From positions 1 through 19,928 of the forward strand of contig JANXQX010000297.1 of assembly GCA_025353305.1 (NCBI GenBank): a DNA stretch of 19,928 bases, in the 5' to 3' direction. Positions 7,564-15,381 of the stretch are shown here, piece by piece (the stretch's first letter is position 1; every line of letters starts with the position of its first letter). The translations under genes and the position numbers were made by a program. The notes under the pieces were generated by a model, which searched no databases, had not been told where the DNA came from, and worked only from the letters and a program-made list of their open reading frames with translations. The DNA comes from Holophagaceae bacterium. Lineage in GTDB: Bacteria; Acidobacteriota; Holophagae; Holophagales; Holophagaceae.

Positions 7564-9480
7564 GTGCCCCGGTTCGCAGCCTTACCGATCGCCACCCTGT
7601 TGCTCTTACCTGTTCCCATGCTGGCACAGGCCCCGCAGGAGGATCCTCGCGCCCTGATGCTGCAGGCCAGGGCCAAGCAGCGCCGCGGCGGAGGTGATGA
7701 TCCCCAAGGCGCGGCTCATATCTACAGGCGCGTGACCGCCTTGGTCCCGCAAAGCGCCGAAGCTCACCTCAGGCTTTCAGAATCCATCGAGGAAACGGGT
7801 GACATGGATGGCGCGGTCGCTCCCGCCAGGAAAGCGCTCGAACTCGAACCCCGGAACGCTGAAGCCGCAGGACACCTGGGGCTGTTGCAATACCGCCGGG
7901 CCATGGCATCGTCCTCGGCTCTTCCGGAAGCCCGCAGCGATCTGCAGAAAGCCACCGAATTGCTGCCCAATGACGCGGAAGTGTGGGCGCGTCAGGGTGA
8001 AGTCTCCGAATTGCTGAAGGATTCCGAATTGGCCCTGCGTTCCTGGCTGCAGGTGGGGCGGCTCCGGCCTTCCATCACGGTCGCCTGGGAGCGCGCCCTC
8101 ATCCAGGCCAAATCCCTGGATCGGTACGAGGCCCGGCGTGAAGCGGCCATGGCGCTGTGTTCAGGGAAGAATCCCGATCCGCGCCACCTTCGGATGCTCG
8201 ACGAATTGTCCCGGGAGCAAATCAAGCTCGGTTACCTGGCCCACGCCGAAGAAAGCTTCCGCCTGCTGAGCCGGCATCTGCCCGAGTCACCGGAGATCCT
8301 GGAAAACGTGGCCCTTGTCCAAGTCCGAACCACCCGTTTCGACGAAGCGCTGAAGAGCCTGCAGCAGGCGGAGAAGCTGAAGCCTTCGGATCGCATCTCG
8401 TTCAACATTGCCCTGGCTTTCATGAACCTTGGGCGCTTCCCCGAGGCCGAGGCCCGGTGGAAGCGATTGCTGCCGAACCTCGTGGGCAGGAATGATGAAA
8501 CGATCTCCCAGCAGAATGCGCGGATTCTCTATGCCACCTGTCTGTTGCTCCAGGGTCGCGGGTCCGAAGCCCTGCCTTTGATCAACGCCTGGCGAGCGAC
8601 CAGGGATGATGGAGAGTTGGCTGCACTGCGCGCCGAGGCGCTGCTGGCCCAAGAGGACTGGAAGGGAGCCCGCGCCGCGCTGAAAGAAGGCATGGCCAAA
8701 TTTCCCAAAATGCCGCTCTTCACCCAGGCGGCTGTGCTTCCCAAAATTCTTTTCAATGAGACTTTTTTCGCCAAGAAGGAATCCAGGGGTGCGCTGATCC
8801 AGCTCTATTACGAAGGAATCGCCAACGCCTTCGCCGAATTCCGTCAATGGGGCCGCTGCCTCGAATATGCAGGCAAAGCCCGGAATGCGTCGAAACAGCG
8901 GGTGATCGAATTGTTGCTGCTCCAATCCAACGCGCTGGACCAACTGGGTCGCGCGGAGGAAGCCCTGAAGGTTCTGCGCGAGGCTCAAAAGGTGGATCCC
9001 GCCAACAGCACGCTGCAGAACAATCTCGGCTACCTGCTGCTTGAGAAAGGCGGCGATCTCCAAGAAGCCTCGGAGCTCATCGGCGCCGCGGTCAAACAGG
9101 ACCCACAGAATGGCTCCGTGGTGGATTCCTGGGGCTGGGTGCTTTTCAAGCAAGGCAAGTTCGAAGAATCCGAAAAGGCCCTTCGCAAGGCCTCGGAGTT
9201 GAATCCCTTCAGCCCTGATACCCGGGTGCACCTGGGCGAAGTTTTACTGAAACTGAATCGTCCCGAGGAAACCGTTGAGCAGTGGGAACGCGCCCTGGCT
9301 TTCATCTTTCCGGGCCGCGCCACCCTGGACAAACGCCTTGCCGACCTGCGTACCGACATCGCCAAGCGCGATGCCCAGGCCAAGGGGCCCGCTCCAATAG
9401 ATGCTGCCAAAGATGCCTCCAAGGGCTCAAAAAAGATCGAAGACAAGGATGACGATGAATTCGAAGAGAACGACCATTGA
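7564..9480 (+). CDS. Exported tetratricopeptide-repeat protein
   Basis: The product is 638 residues, with a GTG start and AAGGA 5 nt upstream. A signal peptide spans about residues 1-22 (LPIATLLLLPVPMLAQA). The rest is almost all TPR helices: units with the A-x-x-x-L-G-x-A-x-x-A pattern run from about residue 50 to 580, for example PQSAEAHLRLSES, PRNAEAAGHLGLLQYRR, NSTLQNNLGYLLLEKG and GSVVDSWGWVLFKQGKFEESE. The C-terminus is lysine-rich, then strongly acidic (KDDDEFEEND). Such proteins usually scaffold complexes in the periplasm or at the outer membrane; no partner can be named. It lies 8 bp after aroB, and its TGA overlaps the TTG start of the next gene. Confidence 0.9.
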   Translation: MPRFAALPIATLLLLPVPMLAQAPQEDPRALMLQARAKQRRGGGDDPQGAAHIYRRVTALVPQSAEAHLRLSESIEETGDMDGAVAPARKALELEPRNAEAAGHLGLLQYRRAMASSSALPEARSDLQKATELLPNDAEVWARQGEVSELLKDSELALRSWLQVGRLRPSITVAWERALIQAKSLDRYEARREAAMALCSGKNPDPRHLRMLDELSREQIKLGYLAHAEESFRLLSRHLPESPEILENVALVQVRTTRFDEALKSLQQAEKLKPSDRISFNIALAFMNLGRFPEAEARWKRLLPNLVGRNDETISQQNARILYATCLLLQGRGSEALPLINAWRATRDDGELAALRAEALLAQEDWKGARAALKEGMAKFPKMPLFTQAAVLPKILFNETFFAKKESRGALIQLYYEGIANAFAEFRQWGRCLEYAGKARNASKQRVIELLLLQSNALDQLGRAEEALKVLREAQKVDPANSTLQNNLGYLLLEKGGDLQEASELIGAAVKQDPQNGSVVDSWGWVLFKQGKFEESEKALRKASELNPFSPDTRVHLGEVLLKLNRPEETVEQWERALAFIFPGRATLDKRLADLRTDIAKRDAQAKGPAPIDAAKDASKGSKKIEDKDDDEFEENDH

Positions 9481-9950
9481 TTCTGTTGCTGCCATTCTTC
9501 CCGGCCGTCCTAGCAAGTCCCGCCCCCAGCACCGGGATCATCCGGGCCCAGTACTCCTGGGGCTATCTCGGGAGCGATGGCGAGGGGAAAGGCACGCTGG
9601 CAATCCTGGTGGATGCCGCGACCGGCCATGTGGTGCTGGAACTCCATGGCCTGGGCGAACGGCTCATGTTGCTGGAAGGCGACCGCGCCAAGGGGTATCG
9701 AGTCCAGGTTCCACGCCAGAAACTCGACGAGACCGCGCAGATGTTAGGCCAGCTCCCACTGCCCTTCCTGCCGCTGATCAGCACGCCGGAAGCCCTCCAC
9801 GCGCTCATCATCAGTGGCACCGGCCCGGGCGTGAAAGTCACCAAGAAAGACGCCAAGGGTCCCGTAAAACTCAAGTACCAGGGCAAGGATGATCTCGGAA
9901 AGGAAGTCCAGGTCTGGCTGGTGCGCACGCGCCTCGATGTCGGGGAGTAG
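9477..9950 (+). CDS. Small exported protein of unknown function
   Basis: The product is 157 residues. The start is TTG at 9477, overlapping the TPR gene stop in a TTGA junction, so translation is probably coupled. In-frame stops just upstream leave only ATT at 9459 or this TTG, and AGAGAA lies about 8 nt before the TTG. An N-terminal hydrophobic segment (MILLLPFFPAVLASPAP) looks like a signal peptide without a lipobox cysteine. The body alternates short beta-type strands (GTLAILVDAATGHVVLEL, GERLMLLEGD) and then has PLPFLPLISTPEALHALIISG. This layout recalls LolB-like outer-membrane lipoprotein-carrier folds, which often follow a TPR gene, but I see no diagnostic residue. That resemblance is only a suggestion. 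Confidence 0.7.
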   Translation: MILLLPFFPAVLASPAPSTGIIRAQYSWGYLGSDGEGKGTLAILVDAATGHVVLELHGLGERLMLLEGDRAKGYRVQVPRQKLDETAQMLGQLPLPFLPLISTPEALHALIISGTGPGVKVTKKDAKGPVKLKYQGKDDLGKEVQVWLVRTRLDVGE

Positions 9951-9973
9951 AACCGCGTGCCCGGACCTGCTTT

Positions 9974-10030
9974 CCGGTGGAGCCTTTGGACCATGGTCCT
10001 TGCGTATGGATAGAATGGGCGCTCCACCGG
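9974..10030 (+). promoter_or_regulatory. Nested dyad and possible promoter ahead of the kinase gene
   Basis: A perfect 10-bp inverted repeat (CCGGTGGAGC at 9974-9983 and GCTCCACCGG at 10021-10030) encloses a perfect 12-bp palindrome GGACCATGGTCC at 9988-9999. A possible sigma-70-like promoter overlaps both: TTGGAC at 9986-9991 and TAGAAT at 10011-10016, with a long 19-bp spacer. The right arm ends just before the kinase ribosome site (GGAAG, about 6 nt before the GTG at 10041). It may be an operator pair, or a hairpin in read-through RNA that affects termination or translation. The symmetry is seen; the role is inferred. Confidence 0.5.
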
Positions 10031-10040
10031 GAAGCCTGCC

Positions 10041-11963
10041 GTGAACTTCCTCCTTGTCAAAAAGGCCGCCCTGGACCTCGCCCTTGAGAGGGGCCTCGTC
10101 GGCGGGGACCCTTCACCGGAAGCCGGTGGTTCACCACATCTGGGTCTGGCGGATTACGTCCAGCGCGGGGCCATCGATCTCCAAACCGTGAAATTGCTGG
10201 AGCGGGAGGCGGAACTCCTGCTGTCCGGCCGGTATCCTGAGTCCGGAGATCAACCAACGGCGCTCGTATCGGGCGGCCCTGAACCGCCTGCGATCCATCG
10301 CCTGGGCCTCTATCCATGGAAGGATTGGAGCCGTTTCAGACCCGAAGTCTTTCTAGGCGAGGGAGGCATGGGCCGCGTGTTCAGGGTCCATGACATCCGT
10401 CTCAAGCGCCGGGTCGCGTTGAAATTCTTCCGGGTGGCCCTGGACAACGTGGCCAAGGTCTTCCTGCGGGAGGCCCAGTCCCAGGCGCGCATCGATCATC
10501 CCAATGTGGCCAAGGTTTTCGAGGCTGGCGAGCAGGAGGGCATCCCCTTCCTGAGCATGCAGTTCATCCATGGACCCGTGCTTTCCGAGGCCGCCCCCGA
10601 CCTGGATCTACGCGAGAAGGTGGATCTTGTGCGGCAGGCCGCGCTAGGGGTGCATGCGGCCCATCGCCTGGGCATCGTGCACCGCGATCTCAAGCCCGGC
10701 AACATCATGCTGGAGCGCGACGAGCATGGTCAATGGAGGGCCTACGTCATGGATTTCGGCCTTGCCAGGGATTTGGCGGACAATCCCACGGGCATGACCG
10801 CGGTCATGGGCACACCCGCCTACATGAGCCCCGAGCAGATCGAAGGCCCCTCGGTGCTGGTGGGTCCGCATTCGGACATCTACGCGCTCGGCGTGACCCT
10901 CTTCGGATTGTTGGCCGGACGCCTGCCTTTCATGGGGAACAACCAGGCCGAGGTCTTCCGGATGATTGTGGAGGCGGACTCGCCACCCCTCCGCAAGATA
11001 GACCCCACGCTGCCTAAGGAACTGGAAGGCATCATCCAGCACTGCATGGAACGGGATGTCCTTCGTCGCTACGACAGCGCGTTGGACCTGGCCGAGGACC
11101 TGGAGCGCTACCTGGCCGGACGGCCAGTCCACGCCAGCCCCGTGGGCATCTGGGAGCGTGCCCTGAAACGTGCGCGGCGCAACCCGCTTCCGGTCCTGAG
11201 CCTCGCTTCGGTGCTGCTCCTTTCGGGCGGATGGCTTGCCTATGCGCTGGCGACGCGGTCGAGGGAGAAGGCGCTGGACCTGAGGGTTGAGGCCCAGAAC
11301 GAGAGTCTGAGCCGCATCCTTTCCGAGCTGGAGCAACTGAAGGGCCGCCAGTTCGAGGAGCGGAGGCGCTCAGAGGAGCTGCTCCGCCAGGTCGCGCAAG
11401 CATCCACGCCCGCGGCACGGCAGCAGGCCCAGGAACTGTTGCTGGCCAGCCAGGTCCGTGAACGGGAGCTCGCGAAGCAGGTGGAAGAGGCGCGACAGCG
11501 GGTTCCCAGCCAGACCCCGGCGGAAATGAAAATGCGTCCATCCACCCTGGATGCCCAGCCTGAACACAAGCCGGAAGAGCCTCCCCCAAAAGTTCAGGAT
11601 CTAAAAGTTGAAGGTGTTGCCTTCGATCCTGCGGCCCGGAATCTTGCATCTGCCGAGGACCCGACCTACCTTCCCCCAAAGGTCCTGCAGTTGGCTTCGG
11701 GCCGTTATCCAAGCATGGCGCTCGCCGGCCCAGTGAATCCCTACCGGCAACAGGATGTTTCCATTCTTCTGAGGGTGCAATTGGACGTGAACGGCCGGCC
11801 GGAAAAAACCACCGTGATCCATGGCATTCCCGGCTCCCTGGGCTACAACGAAGCTGCCATGGACGTGGTCCACCGCTCCACCTTCGAACCTGCCCAGAGG
11901 AGTGGAAAGCCCGTTCCGGGATCGATTGATATCCAAGTCAAATTCACCAAGGTGGTGAAGTAG
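10041..11963 (+). CDS. Membrane Ser/Thr protein kinase with C-terminal TonB-C-like domain
   Basis: The product is 640 residues, with a GTG start and GGAAG about 6 nt upstream. Residues 1-95 are a helical N-terminal region without a recognised domain. A Hanks-type kinase (about 98-360) has GEGGMG at 106-111, VALK with K128, E144 in the C helix, HRDLKPGN with D216, DFG at 238-240 and [10 protein letters not shown] at 257-266, so it should be active. A single membrane helix follows (about 383-405, [20 protein letters not shown]). A charged Glu/Gln/Arg coiled coil spans about 410-490, then a Pro-rich linker. The last ~90 residues, with [22 protein letters not shown] and [16 protein letters not shown], match the TonB/energy-transducing C-terminal fold. 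The kinase is cytosolic and the tail periplasmic. Substrates are unknown. Confidence 0.92.
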   Translation: MNFLLVKKAALDLALERGLVGGDPSPEAGGSPHLGLADYVQRGAIDLQTVKLLEREAELLLSGRYPESGDQPTALVSGGPEPPAIHRLGLYPWKDWSRFRPEVFLGEGGMGRVFRVHDIRLKRRVALKFFRVALDNVAKVFLREAQSQARIDHPNVAKVFEAGEQEGIPFLSMQFIHGPVLSEAAPDLDLREKVDLVRQAALGVHAAHRLGIVHRDLKPGNIMLERDEHGQWRAYVMDFGLARDLADNPTGMTAVMGTPAYMSPEQIEGPSVLVGPHSDIYALGVTLFGLLAGRLPFMGNNQAEVFRMIVEADSPPLRKIDPTLPKELEGIIQHCMERDVLRRYDSALDLAEDLERYLAGRPVHASPVGIWERALKRARRNPLPVLSLASVLLLSGGWLAYALATRSREKALDLRVEAQNESLSRILSELEQLKGRQFEERRRSEELLRQVAQASTPAARQQAQELLLASQVRERELAKQVEEARQRVPSQTPAEMKMRPSTLDAQPEHKPEEPPPKVQDLKVEGVAFDPAARNLASAEDPTYLPPKVLQLASGRYPSMALAGPVNPYRQQDVSILLRVQLDVNGRPEKTTVIHGIPGSLGYNEAAMDVVHRSTFEPAQRSGKPVPGSIDIQVKFTKVVK

Positions 11964-11975
11964 GACGCCGACATT

Positions 11976-12157
<182 letters not shown>

Positions 12158-12172
12158 GGGACCGCACTTCTT

Positions 12173-12204
12173 TTGGCCCACAGCCCATAGCCTACCGACC
12201 ACGG
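12173..12204 (-). repeat. Degenerate heptamers in the opposite orientation
   Basis: Read on the minus strand, this stretch falls in heptamer register as GGCCGTG, GTCGGTA, GGCTATG, GGCTGTG and then GGCC. These look like decayed relatives of the array on the plus strand. The 20 bases at 12176-12195 are complementary at 17 of 20 positions to array bases 12113-12132, so RNA from either convergent gene could fold into an imperfect stem with a 43-nt loop. A terminator-like role is possible, but there is no clean U-tract. Confidence 0.5.
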
Positions 12205-12227
12205 CCAATCCACCAGAACCGCAGGGC

Positions 12228-13067
12228 CTACTTCACGCTGGGCTTGCCTGCCCTCACCCAAGCGCTCAGCACAAGATCCCCCAAAGCTACGGCGCTCTGT
12301 TCCAACCGTTGCTTCACTGTTTCACGCTGCTCAGCCCAGAAGATGGACCAATAGGCGCTCTCCCGGCGCTTGCCGCGGAGACTGGTCGGTGTTGTGCGAT
12401 CGGCTTCCTGGTCGCTGGCCAGCACTTTCGGCGCCAGGACGAAAGAATCCCGCAACCATTTCCAGGGGGCCTTCATGACATCGGGATCAACTTTCGCGGG
12501 GCGCACCTTCAGGTCCGCCTCCACCACGTAGCGTTCCACCAGCCCCGACTCCCAGCGGCTGTGGACGCCCTTCTGGCCCGTCTCCAGGCCGTCGTGGTTG
12601 CGTGTGCTATGCAGGGGGACATGGGCATCGCCAACGTAGTGGCCGAGGATGGCGGTGGCGAATGCGATCTGGTCCCGGTCTCCGCTTTGAAAAGCCTCCA
12701 CCAGGTCTTTCCATCGATCCTGGATCACCCAGGTCAACTGGCCGTTCTTGAGGAAAGCCTCACTGCCCACCTGCTGGATGGCCTCTGCGACCTGCAATGG
12801 CAGCTTGTCGGCGCCGCCGTATATTTCGGTATCCACAAAGTGCCGGGCGTTTTCCTTGCGGTCATGGCTGCGCCAGAGATCGGGGTCCGAAGCATGATCG
12901 CGAAGATAGTCCTCCTTCCCTGCGTACCAGGCTTCCACCTGCGGTGGCAGCGTCTTCAGCATAGTGCCGTTGATGATACGGTGGCCTTTATCGCCCCAGG
13001 CGTGAAGCAGGCTAGGCCCGCAGAGCAGGATGGCTAGGAATGAGGTCGTTCGCGCGATCATATTCAT
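12228..13067 (-). CDS. Exported zinc-dependent phospholipase C / S1-P1 nuclease-fold hydrolase
   Basis: The product is 279 residues. A signal peptide spans residues 1-23 ([14 protein letters not shown]), so the mature protein would begin with W24. In the zinc-dependent phospholipase C and S1/P1 nuclease families the mature N-terminal Trp is itself a zinc ligand. Further ligand-like residues are visible: H29 in WGDKGH, D in [16 protein letters not shown], the [13 protein letters not shown] core and NHDG...GVHSRWES. Whether the substrate is phospholipid or single-stranded nucleic acid cannot be decided from sequence; the [12 protein letters not shown] form is common in bacterial proteins annotated either way. 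The ATG is 1 nt after the upstream lepB stop (a second ATG lies 6 nt in), so it is the last gene of the tex-lepB operon. Confidence 0.85.
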   Translation of the reverse strand: MNMIARTTSFLAILLCGPSLLHAWGDKGHRIINGTMLKTLPPQVEAWYAGKEDYLRDHASDPDLWRSHDRKENARHFVDTEIYGGADKLPLQVAEAIQQVGSEAFLKNGQLTWVIQDRWKDLVEAFQSGDRDQIAFATAILGHYVGDAHVPLHSTRNHDGLETGQKGVHSRWESGLVERYVVEADLKVRPAKVDPDVMKAPWKWLRDSFVLAPKVLASDQEADRTTPTSLRGKRRESAYWSIFWAEQRETVKQRLEQSAVALGDLVLSAWVRAGKPSVK

Positions 13068-13068
13068 A

Positions 13069-13917
13069 TCAGCGTGGCATGGTGCCAGTGCGCTCCCACC
13101 GGGTCCAGGTAAAGAAGTGGAGGGCTCCGTCCAGGTAATTCATCGCTAAATCGCCTGGGCCACTCGCTTCCTTGGCTCTCGTGTCATCGTTGCCACCTTC
13201 GCGGAAGCTCCACCATACGATGAAGGGCCGCCCGCGAAGTTGCTCAACAGGGATGAAACCGAAGTACCGGCTGTCGGCAGACCGGTCGCGGTTGTCGCCC
13301 ATGCCGAAGATGCACCCTGTCGGCACCGTGACGGGGCCCAGGTTGTCGCGGAAACCGGACGTATCTGAGTGCCCTTGCATGTCCGCTTTGGCGATCTCTG
13401 GATCTATGAAGGGCCAAAGTCCCAGCGCTTGATCAGGATCCATGGGACCCATGTTGGCGCCCTCGATCCAAGGGCCTTCCACCGGGCCATCTTCCGGGTT
13501 CAAAATATGCTGCTCGAACTCGCCGGTGACGAGCTTGTCGTTCACGTACAAGTGCTTGCGGCGCACTTCGAGTTTGTCGCCGGGCAGCGCGACGCAACGC
13601 TTCACGTAATCCATGTTGCGATCCATGGGATAACGGAAAACGATGATGTCGCCGCGGTCCACTTTCCGCATGGGAAAAAGCCTGGCTTCCCAGTCCCATT
13701 GAGGCGTGGCGAAGATGAATTTGTTCGCCAGCAGATGGTCCCCGATCATCATCGTGTTCCGCATGGAGGCCGATGGGATCACGAACTGCTGCCCCACGAA
13801 GGTCTTGAAAAAGAGAATCATGGTGATGCCAAAGCACACCAATTCCAGATTGTCCCGAAGCGCCCCCTTGGCAACGCCCGCAGGCAACGTGTGAGGAGTT
13901 TTGGGATCGTCCGCCAT
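13069..13917 (-). CDS. lepB: Signal peptidase I, tandem copy 2
   Basis: The product is 282 residues. Type I signal peptidases cut signal peptides from exported proteins at the outer face of the inner membrane. One N-terminal membrane helix spans about 24-42. Catalytic S51 is in PSASM, followed by the atypical RNTMMIGDHLL, and catalytic K106 is in MDYVKRCVALPGD. GDNRDRSADSRYFG is the conserved late box. It aligns without gaps to the neighbouring copy from MADD to the C-terminal TGTMPR. I chose 13917 from that alignment; ATG at 13920 is equally possible. The start lies 4 nt after the stop of copy 1 with only a GAG as ribosome site, so coupling is likely. Both copies look intact. Confidence 0.96.
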   Translation of the reverse strand: MADDPKTPHTLPAGVAKGALRDNLELVCFGITMILFFKTFVGQQFVIPSASMRNTMMIGDHLLANKFIFATPQWDWEARLFPMRKVDRGDIIVFRYPMDRNMDYVKRCVALPGDKLEVRRKHLYVNDKLVTGEFEQHILNPEDGPVEGPWIEGANMGPMDPDQALGLWPFIDPEIAKADMQGHSDTSGFRDNLGPVTVPTGCIFGMGDNRDRSADSRYFGFIPVEQLRGRPFIVWWSFREGGNDDTRAKEASGPGDLAMNYLDGALHFFTWTRWERTGTMPR

Positions 13918-13921
13918 CATC

Positions 13922-14770
13922 TCAGCGCGGAATGGTCCCGGTGCGTTCCCACCGGGTCCAGGTGAAGAAATGGCGGGCTCCATCCACGAAATTCATCGCC
14001 ACGTCGCCGGGACCGGTCGGCACTCTGGCTCCCGTGTCATCGTTGCCGCCTTCGCGGTAGCTCCACCAGACGATGAAGGGGCGCCCGCGCAGCTGCTCGA
14101 TGGGAATGAAACCCCAGTAACGGCTGTCCGCGGAATTGTCGCGGTTGTCGCCCATGCCGAATACACAGCCCTGGGGCACCGTGATGGGACCCAGGTTGTC
14201 GCGGAACCCGGAGGTCTGCGGGTGTCCCTGCATGTCCGCCCTGGCGATCTCTGGATCCAGGAATGGCCAGATGCCTGCGGAAGGATCGGGCTCCATGGGG
14301 CCCACGTTGGCGCCATCGGGCCAGGGGCCATTCACGGGGCCGTCATCCCAGTTCAGGATGTGATGCTCGAACTCGCCGGTGATGAGCTTGTCGTTCACGT
14401 ACAAGTGCTTCCGGCGCACTTCCAGCTTGTCCCCGGGCAGCGCGACGCAACGCTTCACGTAATCCATGTTGCGATCCATGGGATAGCGGAAAACGATGAT
14501 GTCGCCGCGATCCACTTTCCGCATGGGAAAAAGCCTGGCTTCCCACCCCCACTGCGGCGTGGCGAAGATGAATTTGTTCGCCAGCAGATGGTCCCCGATC
14601 ATCATCGTGTTCCGCATGGAGGCCGATGGGATCGTGAACTGCTGCCCCACGAAGGTCTTGAAAAAGATGATCAGCAGCACGGCAAAGCAGGCCACTTCCA
14701 GGTTGTCCCGGACCGAGCCCTTGGCCACGCCCACTGGCAACTCATGCATTGGCTTGGTGTCGTCCGCCAT
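13922..14770 (-). CDS. lepB: Signal peptidase I, tandem copy 1
   Basis: The product is 282 residues with the same layout as the copy downstream: a membrane helix at about 24-42, catalytic S51 in IPSASM, K106 in YVKRCVALPGD, and GDNRDNSADSRYWG. A long extra segment between the Lys box and GDNRD (about residues 125-185, with HHILNWDDGPVNGPW) is shared by both copies. There is no second membrane helix at the C-terminus. GAGGAA lies 6 nt before the ATG, a better ribosome site than that of copy 2. It follows the lipoprotein-like gene by 8 bp. The two genes are offset by exactly 853 bp and nearly identical over the N-terminal half, so this is a tandem duplication. Confidence 0.97.
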   Translation of the reverse strand: MADDTKPMHELPVGVAKGSVRDNLEVACFAVLLIIFFKTFVGQQFTIPSASMRNTMMIGDHLLANKFIFATPQWGWEARLFPMRKVDRGDIIVFRYPMDRNMDYVKRCVALPGDKLEVRRKHLYVNDKLITGEFEHHILNWDDGPVNGPWPDGANVGPMEPDPSAGIWPFLDPEIARADMQGHPQTSGFRDNLGPITVPQGCVFGMGDNRDNSADSRYWGFIPIEQLRGRPFIVWWSYREGGNDDTGARVPTGPGDVAMNFVDGARHFFTWTRWERTGTIPR

Positions 14771-14778
14771 GGTGTTCC

Positions 14779-15381
14779 TCAGCGTTTCTTATTGAAGGGA
14801 AGGTCTTCGAAACCGTAGCTGAAGAGCCGGTTGACGGTGAGCCACCTGCCCTCCTGGAATTCCTGGGTCTCGATCTCCCCGAGCCGCGGCAAGAAGAAAC
14901 TGCGGCGCCTGGGCCCCTTGGCGTCGAAGGTTTCAGAAAGGACCCATACACCCACGCGATTCATCGTGTCCGGCAGGCGCAGACCCGTTTCCGGCATGGC
15001 CGCCCGGCCCTCCACGCGATAGCGCCGGCCCCGTTCTTCCCACGCCAGGACGTTGGGAAAGCGGGGTGGCAGCACGATCGACGCTGTGGTCTTGGGGTCC
15101 CTCATCAAACTCACGCCGCCGTTCTCGTAGGAGAACAGCACGTCCATCTGCCCTTCAAACGTGGTGAAGGTCTTGGTCACCATCACTTTCTTGCCTTCCT
15201 GCTCGACCTTGGCGATGCGCACCTGCAAGCGTTCCTGGGAACGCCTGGGCTGCGGCAGGCTGGGGTTTTCATAGGCCAGGGTCAACCCGGTTTCGGCGGG
15301 CGCGAAAAGTTCATTGGAATCGGTCCGTTCACAGGCCAAGCCGGAAGCCAGCAGGACGGTGATGAATGCAAGCCGCCTCAC
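14779..15381 (-). CDS. Lipoprotein-like exported protein of unknown function
   Basis: The product is 200 residues. The GTG start overlaps the tex stop in a GTGA junction, so it is translated in the same operon. The N-terminus MRRLAFITVLLASGLAC looks like a lipoprotein signal with C17, although Gly at -3 makes the lipobox imperfect. After a low-complexity stretch, the body has alternating strands (LQVRIAKVEQEGKKVMVTKTF, QMDVLFSYENGGVSLM) and ends in FNKKR. I recognise no family. Position between tex and the two signal peptidases gives no clear function; an envelope location is likely. Confidence 0.8.
   Translation of the reverse strand: MRRLAFITVLLASGLACERTDSNELFAPAETGLTLAYENPSLPQPRRSQERLQVRIAKVEQEGKKVMVTKTFTTFEGQMDVLFSYENGGVSLMRDPKTTASIVLPPRFPNVLAWEERGRRYRVEGRAAMPETGLRLPDTMNRVGVWVLSETFDAKGPRRRSFFLPRLGEIETQEFQEGRWLTVNRLFSYGFEDLPFNKKR

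Noticed and set aside
13069..14770. Assembly duplication as the cause of the two lepB genes
   Set aside because: The copies differ at many bases and residues spread along their length, including the membrane helix and the middle segment, so they are distinct genes rather than a copied contig segment.
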